Positions 44,990 to 55,149 of a stretch of 64,000 bases of DNA are shown here, one piece after another. This DNA comes from Symbiodinium natans (taxonomy: Eukaryota > Sar > Dinophyceae > Suessiales > Symbiodiniaceae): NCBI GenBank assembly GCA_905221605.1, contig CAJNDS010002091.1, positions 1,484,495-1,548,494 on the forward strand, read 5' to 3'. The position numbers were made by a program, and so were the translations under genes. Within the stretch, counting starts at the first letter, position 1; each line of letters begins with the position of its first letter. Under the pieces are notes generated by a model. It searched no databases. It saw only the letters and a program-made list of their open reading frames with translations, and was not told the origin of the DNA.

Positions 44990-45512
44990 ATGACCCGGCA
45001 ATACACTGTATGTCTAAACCGTTGCGGCTGGATTTGGACAGACAAGATCCGGTCAGGCATTGCATGTCGCACCTGCAGGCACTTGTGGTCTGATAGCGCT
45101 CACAAGTCGGGCCAACAGACCCCGCGGCAAGAAACACGTCATATCACTTGGGCATCATGGAATCAAGGTCCTCAGCAGCCAGCTGTGTGGGAAAAGGCAA
45201 ACAAGGGCACCAGAAAGCAGCGCGGTCGCATGCATGATAAGGGCGATGAGAGATCCCTGAACCCCCGCCGGGATTGTTAGATTCTGGTAAAGGCAAAGGT
45301 TCGGGCAAGCCACCTACTTGTGATGCACAGACAGCTGCCGAGAGCAATCATGAGGCTAGATCGAAGCTCTTCTCTTCAGCAGACCAAGACATGAAGGCGC
45401 TTCTGCTAGCAGCAGGTCTTCAGGAGCCCGTCAAGGAAACACCGCATCAGCCCACACCAGTGGAAAAGATCAACGACGCTAACAAGCGTTTCAAGAAAAC
45501 CACGGAGAGATT
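44990..45512 (+). CDS. LINE 2 ORF1, 5' part (split by insertion)
   Basis: The first frame (44,990-45,280) reads YTVCLNRCGWIWTDKIRSGI then ACRTCRHLW, a zinc-ribbon-like C.x3.C / C.x2.C arrangement seen at the N-terminus of dinoflagellate LINE ORF1 proteins, then a basic stretch. After a frame change near 45,280 the second frame reads LDSGKGKGSGKPPTCD and a charged helix (KINDANKRFKKTTERLS) that stops at the insertion point 45,513-45,517. The helix resumes in the same phase at 55,291 (SDAVQRKAVQQAKADRLKQQ). ORF1 proteins of LINEs bind the element RNA. Confidence 0.6.
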
Positions 45513-45517
45513 GAGCG
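45513..45517. other. Insertion core GAGCG, left junction
   Basis: GAGCG separates host LINE sequence from the outer repeat A. The same five bases occur at the internal junction (46,002-46,006) and the right junction (55,289-55,293). Confidence 0.8.
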
Positions 45518-45751
45518 TTCAGACAACGCACACTGCAAGACCTAACCCTAGTTGGGTGAAGGGGTAGCGCGAGCCCTCTAGTTCCCTAGACCCTGCGAGT
45601 GGGGGACTAGGGGCAACAACGTCCTACCCTGCACGCGCCACACTTTTCACGGGTGCTGCTCTGGGCGAGTTAGCTGCTCTGGGCGAGTTAGGCATTCAGG
45701 CCGGGGAGCCTCTCAGGCGAGAGGTCCCGGTCCTGATGTGCGGCATACCCC
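45518..45751. repeat. Split direct repeat A (outer)
   Basis: Starts TTCAGACAACGCACACTGC and ends CGGCATACCCC. It matches A' with one visible substitution and an extra 18-bp tandem copy of AGCTGCTCTGGGCGAGTT. Confidence 0.95.
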
Positions 45752-45862
45752 TTGTGCAGGCTACTCCTCTTTGGGAGGCAGTAAGGCGGCAGAAGGTGTG
45801 GGCTACTCCACTTTGGGAGGCAAAGGTGCTTTGGCGTTGTGAGCAGGGCAAGGGCGGGCGGG
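45752..45862. repeat. Spacer between A and B with a short tandem
   Basis: Contains two copies of GGCTACTCC(T/A)CTTTGGGAGGCA about 42 bp apart. It is the only part of the left block not shared with the other repeats. Confidence 0.8.
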
Positions 45863-46001
45863 CGAAAGAAAAGCTCACAAGCTAGGCACGGCCCCAACTC
45901 GGGTTAGGTCAGGGCCAGCTGAGCCAGGAGCTAGCTGGGCCGGGCGAACATGGTCGGTCATGATTCGTGCGTGTCAAAACACCTGGGAAAAACAAAACCC
46001 A
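45863..46001. repeat. Split direct repeat B (internal)
   Basis: 139 bp, identical to B' at 55,150-55,288. It is joined to A' through GAGCG (46,002-46,006), the expected structure of a circle junction. Confidence 0.97.
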
Positions 46002-46006
46002 GAGCG

Positions 46007-46222
46007 TTCAGACAACGCACACTGCAAGACCTAACCCTAGTTGGGTGAAGGGGTAGCGCGAGCCCTCTAGTTCCCTAGACCCTGCGAGTGGGGGACTAGG
46101 GGCAACAACGTCCTACCCTGCACGCGCCACACTTTTCACGGGTGCTGCTCTGGGCGAGTTAGGCATTCAGGCCGGGGAGCCTCTCAGGCGAGAGGTCCCG
46201 GTCCTGATGCGCGGCATACCCC
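46007..46222. repeat. Split direct repeat A' (internal)
   Basis: 216 bp, the internal partner of the outer repeat A. It ends about 70 bp beyond the stop of the RT-RNase H ORF. Confidence 0.95.
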
Positions 46223-46291
46223 CACTTTAGCGGCCCGGGGGCAGACCAGTGAAAAGTAGGCCAGGAAAACCCCCACCGCGAGTGGTCTGGC

Positions 46292-48457
46292 TCAGGCTTG
46301 CCCAGGGGACGCTATGTCCAGGAGTCCTTGACTCCAAGACACCTGTGCGGAGGCTAGGGAGACTTCGTGGGCTGATTTGTGCAGGTGTGCAAGGTGCACT
46401 TCGAACCGCCGCGCCCGGCTGGAGCGAGAGAATTCATCTAGGCGGTTGCGGCTGAGGTCATCCGCGTCTGTGTTCTTGACCCCAGGGATGTGGCCAATTT
46501 CTAGTTCTAGGCCACGTGCGTGGGCCCAAGAGGCAACCTTCTCTAGGAAGAGGCTGAGCGGGAAGGCCGTGGTAAAGAGTTTATTGATGGAGGCCTGCGT
46601 GGGGCTGTTGTCGCTGCGAGACGCGACGCAGAATCGGAGGCTGGAGCAGCCTGTGGCTTCATAGGCCATTTGGAGTCGGACCCATTGGGCAACTGTTTCG
46701 AAGCGGGCCATGTACTGCTGGGCATCCTTAGTGAGGAAAGGCCAGGCTGTGCGGAGCTCATGGATGTCCCATTGCTGTGCAAACCACCAGGTGGTGGAGG
46801 AAGTGGCCAGCCAACCACCGATTCCGACGGTCTTGCCGTCCGCCATGGCGTCGGCTGCGGATAGGCAAGGCAGGAGAGGCTGGCGGGCCAGAGGCGTTGT
46901 GAACTCGAAGGCGAAGCATTGGGCGAGCCAGTGTATGGCGGCTTTGCTCTCATTGCGCAGGGTGATTTCTGAGGCTGATGGGTCTGCGATGCGGACCCAA
47001 ACCGTTTTATCAGCGGCTGGTATGGGCCAGATGTCCGTCTTGGCTCGTACAGGCTTCCCTCGTACTTCGATGACTTTGGCATGCAGAGGGAGTTGGAGGT
47101 ACGAGGCATCCCTGACAATTTTGCAGGAGGCGTCCAGGCACCAGAGAAACTGTGACCAGCTTCTTGGGGGCACTGGGTAGCATGTGCCGGGAGGGCTGTG
47201 GAGGTCGGAGTAGATCGGGGCTGTGAAGCAGCGCAGGTGCGTGCTGATATTGGTGGCCCACATTAGTAGGCCGAGGCAGGCCTCGAGATCTTTGCGGGGG
47301 ACGCGCTTGTTTTGCAGCAGCTGCAGCAGTTGTGCGCGGAGTTTGTCCAACTTTGGCTGGGCTAGGCAGACTGTTTCGGTGCGGAAGCAGAACTGCCAAC
47401 CGCACCATGTGATGTTGGGCCCAAAGGAGGCCTTTTTCCAGCTGATGGGCGCTCCTATCAGGGAGAGGTAGGCCACGACCAGGGCTAGCTGCTGGGGCGC
47501 ACGGCTGTGTAGGAGGGAGAGTAGGAGGTCGTCCACGTACAGCCAGGCCTTGTGGGGCTCGGAGGCCATGATGCGGTGCAGGAGGCGAAGTAGCAGGGCT
47601 CCGACGCGCTGCCACCAGTAGGCGGAGAAGCGGGCACCGAAATGGCAAACCACGTAGGCGTATAGGCGGCCTCCATTTCTGAAGAGCAAGAGGCCTTGGT
47701 CCGAATGGCGGACCTTGACTCTTTTATGGGCGGCTTTAAAGTCGAGGGCGGCTCCTTGCGAGGCGTTGGGCGGATCGTGGGGCTTGAAAGTGGCACGAAC
47801 ATCGGCAACTGTAGGCAGACACACCCGCTCGGGCAGGGTGCAGCGTGGGTTCACATTGCACACCGAGCTATCGAGGACCATTCTGGGCTCCTTACCGTCT
47901 GCTTGTACCACGTTAAGCTTACCTATGGCTATGCCTTTAGGCCATTGGGCGCGGGCTTCCTGCTCTCCGCCGGGGATTTCGATCACCCAACCCTGTGCCA
48001 TTTCTTCTTCGATTAGGCGCTGCAGGAGTTCTGGCTGGGCCTCAGCGTTTTTCCAGTTGGTGTCGAACTCTTTGAGGCAAGCCTCTAGGGGGTGCTGGGC
48101 GTGTTGGGCTTCGACTGCGGGCCACTGGTTGCTGCTCGCGATAGGCTCGAAAACGCCCGTGGGCACCCCTTGGGCCAGAATTGAGGGCAAGCGCCGGTCA
48201 ATGTCTTGGGTGATGCTGGCCAAGTGTGACAGGAGGCCGAGGCGAAAGGGCTGGCCTTTTTCGATAGCCGCCGCTGATTGCGGGGGCAGGTTGAGGCACG
48301 TTGCTGCCATCTCGAGCAAGGAATCCTGTTTTTCTGCTGAGAGGGGATGTTCGGGCTTGCTTTGAGCGATGTGTGCAGCAATGCGCTTGTAGCGATCGCC
48401 GTGCAGGCACCAGGGAGCAACGAACACGACCAGGTAGAAGACGGCTGCGGCGTGCAC
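46292..48457 (-). CDS. Reverse transcriptase-RNase H polyprotein of the PAT-like element
   Basis: One uninterrupted frame of 721 codons. The RT domain occupies about residues 145-420: motif A AALDFKAAHKRVKV (Asp 239), motif B region CHFGARFSAYWWQRVGALLL and motif C WLYVDDLLLSL (Asp 309 and 310). RNase H occupies about 525-675: ADAMADGKTVGIGGW, Glu near 587 (ARFETVAQWV), SRSDNSPT (Asp 616) and IPGVKNTDADDLSRN (Asp 664/666/667), so all four catalytic acids are present. This copies element RNA to DNA and removes the RNA strand. The frame opens without an upstream ATG (a TAG precedes it); the first in-frame ATG is codon 50 (48,310). The protein may therefore start there, be fused by frameshift, or use splicing. 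No methyltransferase domain is seen. Confidence 0.85.
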   Translation of the reverse strand: MHAAAVFYLVVFVAPWCLHGDRYKRIAAHIAQSKPEHPLSAEKQDSLLEMAATCLNLPPQSAAAIEKGQPFRLGLLSHLASITQDIDRRLPSILAQGVPTGVFEPIASSNQWPAVEAQHAQHPLEACLKEFDTNWKNAEAQPELLQRLIEEEMAQGWVIEIPGGEQEARAQWPKGIAIGKLNVVQADGKEPRMVLDSSVCNVNPRCTLPERVCLPTVADVRATFKPHDPPNASQGAALDFKAAHKRVKVRHSDQGLLLFRNGGRLYAYVVCHFGARFSAYWWQRVGALLLRLLHRIMASEPHKAWLYVDDLLLSLLHSRAPQQLALVVAYLSLIGAPISWKKASFGPNITWCGWQFCFRTETVCLAQPKLDKLRAQLLQLLQNKRVPRKDLEACLGLLMWATNISTHLRCFTAPIYSDLHSPPGTCYPVPPRSWSQFLWCLDASCKIVRDASYLQLPLHAKVIEVRGKPVRAKTDIWPIPAADKTVWVRIADPSASEITLRNESKAAIHWLAQCFAFEFTTPLARQPLLPCLSAADAMADGKTVGIGGWLATSSTTWWFAQQWDIHELRTAWPFLTKDAQQYMARFETVAQWVRLQMAYEATGCSSLRFCVASRSDNSPTQASINKLFTTAFPLSLFLEKVASWAHARGLELEIGHIPGVKNTDADDLSRNRLDEFSRSSRARRFEVHLAHLHKSAHEVSLASAQVSWSQGLLDIASPGQA

Positions 48458-48569
48458 CTCGGCAAGCAGGGGGTGACGGGCGGGATCGGGTCTAGGCTTG
48501 GGGGCTCAGTACGCGGGCAAACTAAGTGGCAGCAGTTGGCGGCGTCTTTTCTCGCGAGCACGAAAATGT

Positions 48570-50945
48570 TCAACTGGGAGGGCAGGCAATGCCCTCTGCC
48601 GCTAGACGGCAGGCTTTATGGCGGCACATACGGCTTGGCGCCGGCTTGGCCAGCTCCATTCCGGCTGGGCCGATCAGAATCCCACAGGCTGTGCGCCAGT
48701 GGGTCTCGGAGGCGACATGCGCCATGTGCACGGCCCCCCAGGGCCCATGGGCGAGAATGATGCAATTGATGTCTGAGGCTGTTGAGGGCTTGTGTGGGGG
48801 CGGGGCCTCTGAGGGGCTGGCGCCCTCGTCTGAGGAGTCAGGCGAGGAGTCGGAGTATAGGCTGGAATCGTCCGAGGCGGCGTCAGTGCTTTGTGCAATG
48901 CTGGCGTGCATGAAGGCCACGTCTCTGCGATAGAGGAAACGGCGGAGTCGAGGCTCCAAGTGAGTGAAGGCGAGGCTGTTTGGAGCGACGTGTCGGGGAA
49001 CAGAGAAGGGCGGTTCTGTGGTAGGGGCTTGCCCGCCTCTGGCAATTGGGCGAGATGGGCGCCAACCTTCCGCCACTCTCTGGGCCACGGTGGCCTGTAC
49101 CCATAGGCCTATCGATCGTGTCGTCCCTGCCATATAGCTCGGCACTGCTCTTGTGGTGGCCTGTAGTGCGGCGGGCGTCTTCAGGCAGGCGTTGTTGCTT
49201 GGCGGCACTCAATAGGCCCACCTTGAGGCTGTGGATTGTGAAGGCACTCGCTTCTTCCTTGCAGGCAGTGTTTGGGGCATTGGTGCTTGTCAGCTGTATG
49301 CAGGCGCGCAAGGCTGGCAGGGCCTGCGAGTAGGACATGGGCGACTGGAAAGCGAAATCCGTGGCGGTTTTAGAGGCCCAATTGGGCAGCACTGCAGGCT
49401 CGAGGTCTGATTTCCAGAAAGCCTCGGTGGCGAGCCAGCATCTGTGCAGGCAGAGGAGGTAGTTGAGGCACCATGAGCTTGCGGCACAGCGCCTGAGAGG
49501 CCGGTGAGGGTTACGGCAAAAGGCTGGCCTGTGCGAGAGGTCTTTGTGGACCAGCAGATCCCGCGGAGGGACTGGGCAGTGAGGCTGAGGCTGGATAGGC
49601 GGACCCTCTGCAGGTCTCCAAAGCGCAGGCAGGCGTGGTATGCAGAAGGAAGGCTCCCAGAAGTAGCACCAGCTGTGTACCCGAGGCCGGGTTGCACACA
49701 AGTTCTTCCCAGGCAACGATGCATGCCATGGGCAGGGGCAGGGCTTCTTTGCGATCCCGGGGCTGAAGATCCCAGCCGAAGGCTTGTATGATGGCATTCG
49801 AGACCATGCTAAGCAGGGTTTCCACCTGGCCAGTTCGGGCGAGCCACGAGAGGGCACGCAGCATGGTCTTGGGCGATACGCGGCAAACGTCACGATCCTG
49901 TGCCTTTGATTCAGCGGCGGCGTCCAGGAAGTCGGCGAGGCAGGCGAGTGTTAACTTATCCAAGCTGACATCCTGGGCTTGCAAGAAGGCGACGAATTGC
50001 GTGCAGGCCGAGAGGTAGGCTTCCAGGCTGGAAGGGGCGTACTTGGCAATCGCCCTGAGGCGGTGTTTGTCGGGAGAGAGCGACAGGCATGTCTCCGACC
50101 AAAGCTGGCTGACCCAGGAAGGCAAGGAGCTGAAGCCAGGCAAGCCCACAAGCAGCCCGACGGCTGTCCTCCTGTGCCTGTCTGGTGAGGAGGCTGGGCT
50201 GTGTGGGCAAGCGTTGCTGTGCAAGGGTGGCCGAAAGGCTGATGCTTTGCTGAAGGCGTGACTGCGGACCTGTGTGGCGGGGGCGGGGTGGGACAGCGGC
50301 TGAGGCAGAGGCGAGGGCTTATTAAGGGAGGCACTTAGGGGCGGGGGTCGGGGGGCCGGAGCCGGCTTGGGCAGCGCAGTCGGGAGGGCCATGTTGAAGC
50401 GCTTGCTGTAGGATGGCGGGGGCAGTCCGCCGGTGGTAAAAATCGGGGCTCCATGTGCCGGCCCGGAGCGCGGAGGCAGGTCCTCCTTGGCAGGCCATGC
50501 GTTTCGGGGCCGGAGCAGCTGGGATATGTGGAAAGGGGCTTGCACAGGCAGGCGGGCGTGCGCTTTGGGCGGCTGCAGCGGCGGCGCTGATGGGCGCAGA
50601 GCTCACCGAGTCGCTGGGGTGGCTGGAGGGCGAGAATGAGAGGCCGGCAAGCGGCGGGCTGACCACGTCCCAGGAGCCGGAGTGCGGGGACGACTCCGCG
50701 GGTCCTGGGCAGGATTCTGGCAGAGCTGATATGGGGCTGTGGATGCCGTCTTCAGATATTTGCTCCTCGTAGAGGGACAGAGCGTCGTCTTGGAGGTAGG
50801 CGGCCCCTAGTTCCACATCGGAATCTGTGCCGTGCAGAAGGGGCCGAGCCAGTGGGCTGGATCCTGAACTGGGCAGGTGTTTCGCTCTTTTGCTGTCAGG
50901 AGTTGGGCTCCAGGAGGCGCGGGGTCTGAAAAGAGCGTCTGACAT
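48570..50945 (-). CDS. Tyrosine recombinase ORF of the PAT-like element, with frame breaks
   Basis: ATG at 50,945, then a Ser/Pro-rich N-terminal region. From about 50,070 an all-helical core-binding domain reads YAPSSLEAYLSACTQFVAFL then LTLACLADFLDAAAESKA. The catalytic part reads AYHACLRFGDLQRVRLSSLS (Arg I), then a beta segment (GICWSTKTSRTGQPFAV), FTIHSLKVGLLSAAKQQ (the HxxR box with Lys, as in DIRS recombinases), TGHHKSSAELYGRDD (His and the nucleophile Tyr) and a C-terminal tail to 48,570. The enzyme would integrate a circular DNA copy. Frame changes near 50,540, 49,640, about 49,460 and about 49,120 separate the parts. They are either disabling indels or assembly errors, since every catalytic block is otherwise preserved. 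Confidence 0.75.
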
Positions 50946-51344
50946 GTCTGAGGGCTACGGTTAAGGGGTGAGCGGAAATGGCTGCGGGAGATCAGGGCAT
51001 GCTCGGGCACTAGGCAGTGGCCAAGAAGAAACCGTGCACAAAATGGCGTGTGCAAGAAAGAACAAACGGGCTGCACAAAGAGGGTCTCCTTTTTTCTCCT
51101 GGAACCTGTCCGCGACGAGGAGGTCGAAGAGGAGCTGCACCTGGCCAGGGGCGGAGGGGGGGCGAGGCAGAGGATGAAGGCGGAGGGGGGGGGGGCAAGC
51201 GGGGCAGCAAGGGCTCTTTCTTTTGCGAGGCGCAGCGAGAGGGGCGGTCTGGGCGTGCCCTGGGCTTGGGCCGGAGCGAAAAATAGGCAGGCCGGTTTGG
51301 GCCGTTAGGGCCTGGCGAAGTGTCCCCAAGGGGACTCTCTGTGC

Positions 51345-52995
51345 TTATCGAATTCGTGGCATGCCGGTCGGAGTCGGGCTCATCAATGTTCTGGGCACAT
51401 ACAGGCCCCAGGGGCAGAAGGGCTGCGTGCTGCAGGGCTTGGCACAGCGTAGGCGTCTGTTGTGGTCCATGTAGAAGAGGCGTGTGTCTTCTTGGGCAAG
51501 CCGGAAAGTATCCGGAAGGCAGACACTGGGCACGATGGTGCATCCGCGGTACCGTCTGTCAGGCGGCTCGGGGATGCAGAGGCGTGGGCAGGCAGGCAGC
51601 CTATCGGCTGTGGGCAGAGCGGCGAAGGAGAACGGTCCGCGGGCGGGCTCACGAGGTGCAGGCCTGCGAGGCTCGTGGGCATCCCCCTTGTCCGTGAGTA
51701 GGCCTAGGAGGTCCGTGTCGTTGTCCACCGTGCCATCGTCGGCGGCATTTTTACCGGGCGCCGAGTCGTGGGCGGGCTCCGGCGTGCTGGGCGGGTTGGT
51801 AAAGGGGTACTCGCCCGAGAACACGGAGAAGGCTTCCGTGTCCAACATGAACCTTGCGCTGATACTGCCCTGGGCCGCTTGGGACCTGATTTGCTCGTAG
51901 TCTAGGCGATGGATCATAATGGCCTTCCGGGCGTCTCGGACGACGCATTCTCGTCCTTCCTCGAAGCATGACATAGGCAGGGGGTCTTGGATTGGCCTGG
52001 GCTGGTCTGAGGCGTCCACATCTATAGGCTGGGGCTCGCTGGGCTTTTTGGCCTCATACGTGAACCAGAAAGTCTTCCAGTCCACCTCTTGGGCTCCTCT
52101 GAGCGGCTGGCCCATTCCGTAGAAGTGGTACCATGTGCGGCCGTCGAATTGCATCATAGGCAGGTGGTATGCCTCGTGGGGCCCAGGCTGCGTGGGCTCT
52201 GTAGGCTCGGCCTTGACGGGCACGGCTTTGGGCTGTGCAGGTGGCTTTGGCTCAGTCGGGGCCAGCTGAGTCGGCGCTTGGGCGTCCTGGAGGTCAGTCC
52301 GGATCGGGCAGGGTGCTGGGCCCGGCATAATAGGCGGCAAGGGCATCTGCGGCGTCGTCGGCCAGGTCAGCCCAGGCCTTCCTTTCCAAGGCCGCGGCGT
52401 CAGCAGGCAGCTGACCCCCGCGCGCTCTAGGCAAAGGAGGCAAGTCAGGGCCTGTGGCAGGCGTCTCAGGCATAGAGTGGGCAATGCGATTGAGCAGCTC
52501 CTCCGGCACGGGGGCCTGGTCGCGGCGGAAGTGCAGCTGCGGCAGGTCGCGGCCGTCCGCGAAGGCTTTGCGGACGTGGTTGGCTGTCCATATGCGTGAA
52601 GTGGACAGGTCCACGAAGGTCCAGTCGCGGCGCTGGGCTTCGGGGTCGCTCCCCTATGCAGGGGTGGGTGCGGCCTGCTGTGCGGAGGCTAGCAGTGTTT
52701 CTCGCCGGGCCGAAGCGGCTTTGAAGTCTTGAAGCTCCTGTGCTTGCTGAGGCGTCAGCAGGGCAGGAACCGGCTGGGCGGGTTGCCTTTCGGGGGCCGA
52801 GTCCCCGGCATTGGAGGCTTGTACAGGCTCCGTCGGACCCGAGGCCGGTGCGGCGGGGGTCTCGGCAGGTGTAGGCGGTTCGGCCGGCGCGGACTGGGCG
52901 GCGAGTCCTGCAAGGAGGCTCTGCTTGGCACTCTCGTCCATTTGGGCCCAGAGTGCAGCAAACTGGGCAAGAGCTGAATCCGGTGCATTGGCCAT
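51345..52995 (-). CDS. Third ORF of the PAT-like element (gag-region protein)
   Basis: ATG at 52,995 (MANAPDSALAQFAALWAQMD), Pro/Ala/Glu-rich, with a helical patch (PQQAQELQDFKAASARRE). An in-frame TAG at 52,656-52,654 is followed by more good coding sequence in the same frame (RRDWTFVDLSTSRIWTANHV, then LERKAWADLADDAADALAAY). A frame change near 52,310 leads to a long C-terminal part (FDGRTWYHFYGMGQPLRGAQ, EVDWKTFWFTYEAKKPSE, MIHRLDYEQIRSQAAQGSIS) that ends at 51,345. No known domain is recognised. Position and composition suggest a structural or nucleic-acid-binding role. Confidence 0.55.
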
Positions 52996-53507
52996 GGCGC
53001 CGTATACACAAAGGATAGGGCACAGAGGAAGGCAGAGGGCTTGGGAGGGAGCGCTTAGGATTGACAAGGCGGCAAGGCTCACTCGACACATAGAACATGT
53101 GCATTGCGGCAAGGCAGGCAAGCATATGCAACTCTCAAGCAGAAGCGGGCCTCGGGGCGTTGTCGGGCTAGGGCTGTGGGACGTACCTGAAGTTATCAAA
53201 CGCTACGGAGCGGACATGCGTGCTCACTTCGGCGGACGCGGGGGGGGCACATAGGCTGGGGCTATGGGACATGCTGACTGAAGTTGACGAGGCCGCCTGA
53301 TTGAAAAGGAAACTGTGTACAGGTCTCGAAAATGCGTCCTAGCAAGAAATGAGCTCTGGGCGGAAGAATGATGTCCTGGTGGTCGATCTGGATCAGGTAC
53401 CTGGCGGCGGGGCAAGGTGGGTTGGCAGCAACACAAAGCAGGCCTAAAGGGGTCGGGGCACCAGTCGGGCTCGGGGCGACATGGGCCGAGGGGCAGCTGC
53501 GCTAAGG

Positions 53508-54218
53508 CTAGAAATCCGAGGCGGATGTGCTGGAGCCATCGTCGTTCTCCGAAGAAGCTCGGCTCGATGGCATAGGCAGACCGGCTAAGTACCACCTGCA
53601 ATCGGACGCCGTCCACCAGTCAATGGCGTGCAGGGCGTGCCGGGAGGCAGGTGAGAGGCAGGCCCACATGTTAGACACAATGTGGCTCAAGGCGGCGAGG
53701 CAGCGCCAACTCACCTGCAGCGGCAGGAGTGCTGACACAGGCAAGCCGTGTAGGGCAAAAACGTGGGCATGTGTGCGCTGCAGGGGCGTCATGTGCAGAG
53801 AGCACTGTCGGCGGCAGTGGGCGTTTTGGTACCGAGTGCAAAAGGTGCGCATGGGCGGTGCAGACTGCAAGTTGACCCCGTGGCGGGGCCCAGCAGGCAA
53901 CGGAGGCAGAATCTGTGCAGCATTGCTCAGCAGGTGCTGAGGCGGCGGGGCCTTCGGCAAGGGCCAGTGTGCCACAGGCGGCCCATGGGCGGGAGTCGGG
54001 CCGACACGCGAAAGAGCATGGCTGTGGGCGAAGTCTTCATGGGCGGACGAGGCAGTGGGGTCCGGACCTGTGTCGCTGCTATCTTCCGTGCAGCTCCATG
54101 GTTCCGTGTTCCATGGGCAGTCGGTGTAGTCTGGATCAGCCGGCGAGTGTCCAGGCAAGGCAAGTCGTCGAGGATTCGGAGCCGAAAGGAGCTTCCGGAG
54201 GCTGACCTGGGCAGGCAT
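53508..54218 (-). CDS. Small second ORF of the PAT-like element
   Basis: Complete frame from ATG (54,218) to stop, 236 codons. The N-terminal half is rich in Pro, Ser, Asp and Thr. A central Cys/His cluster (FCTRYQNAHCRRQCSLH) could bind zinc. The C-terminal half is more hydrophobic (SWRCLAALSHIVSNMWACLS) and the tail is acidic and serine-rich (SENDDGSSTSASDF). It starts about 20 bp after the gag-like frame ends. Not recognised outside this element type. Confidence 0.55.
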   Translation of the reverse strand: MPAQVSLRKLLSAPNPRRLALPGHSPADPDYTDCPWNTEPWSCTEDSSDTGPDPTASSAHEDFAHSHALSRVGPTPAHGPPVAHWPLPKAPPPQHLLSNAAQILPPLPAGPRHGVNLQSAPPMRTFCTRYQNAHCRRQCSLHMTPLQRTHAHVFALHGLPVSALLPLQVSWRCLAALSHIVSNMWACLSPASRHALHAIDWWTASDCRWYLAGLPMPSSRASSENDDGSSTSASDF

Positions 54219-54235
54219 GACGGGGTAGGGCCTAG

Positions 54236-55070
54236 GGGGGCAAGTTGCGTTCGAGGCGGTTGACTCGTTCTTCTAAGCTAAGGATTTCACGGCGAATCCG
54301 GGCCAGGGGGTTTGCTTCAGACCATTGGTCTGCAGGCACCTGAAAAGTTCTTAGGGTGGCGAGGTGGGCATTATAGGGCAGGGCTGCCATGCGCCTTGCA
54401 ATGTTGAGCTGTGCAGGGATGGGCTCAACTGTGGCGCTCAGGTGCAGAAATTCGGCCTGGGCCCGAATTTTGTATGCTAGGAAGTCGGAGGCCAGCAGGT
54501 CGTAAGGCGGGTATGGGCAGGTTGGGCTTGGGCTAAGGCATTAAGGGCGGAGTTAAGCAGTGAGTTGCACGCTGCAAGGCTATGCTTGAGTTGCTCGGCC
54601 TGGGCGCCAAGCAATTGCGTGTAGCTTTCTTGGGCTCTGAGCTGGTTGTGCTGGAAGATGAGGAGGTCTTGCATGAAGCGAAGGTCCCGCAAGATCGCAG
54701 GTGATAGTTGAGCCTGCGCCGGGCCATCCAGCTGGCTGACCCCTGTGCTGTACAGGGACCCCGAAGGAGGCATCTGGGCCGTTGGCAGGGCTGTCACTGG
54801 AGTGGCGGAGCGCCGCGAGGGCGTAGGCTGCGGTGTAGGCTGCGACGAAGTCGGGCATCCAGTGGGAGCAGGTGCCTCCGGTGGGCCCCTAAAAAGCGTA
54901 GGCGGCGTAGAGCACGTGCATCCAGCTGGAGCTTGGGCAGTTGACGTCGGGCGTCGCCAGAGAGCGATGCGTCTTTGATGAATGTGCCAAAGTTGCTCCC
55001 AGCTGCCGCAATAAGCGTCGTCTGAGGCTGCTGGAGCTGTCCCAGTAGGCATGGGACGGTTCGAGGCCAT
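54236..55070 (-). CDS. Gag-like first ORF of the PAT-like element, one frameshift
   Basis: ATG at 55,070, a Pro/Ser/Thr-rich N-terminal half, then helices (LRDLRFMQDLLIFQHNQLRA, QLLGAQAEQLKHSLAACNSL). At about 54,510 the good frame switches. The continuation reads YDLLASDFLAYKIRAQAEFL, ARRMAALPYNAHLATLRTFQ and ends in a coiled coil (IRREILSLEERVNRLERNL) with a stop near 54,236. Coiled-coil gag-like proteins of retrotransposons package element RNA. The single frame change could be a mutation, an assembly error or programmed. Confidence 0.6.
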
Positions 55071-55149
55071 GGCGCGGGCGAGTCACTAAAACACCAGGCT
55101 TACCAGGGGGCTGGAGCCTCTAGAGAAGCAAATAAGGGCGTAGTGGCCT

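Noticed and set aside
46710-48365. Long plus-strand frames opposite the RT-RNase H ORF
   Set aside because: Antisense to a clear 721-codon polymerase frame; no independent evidence.
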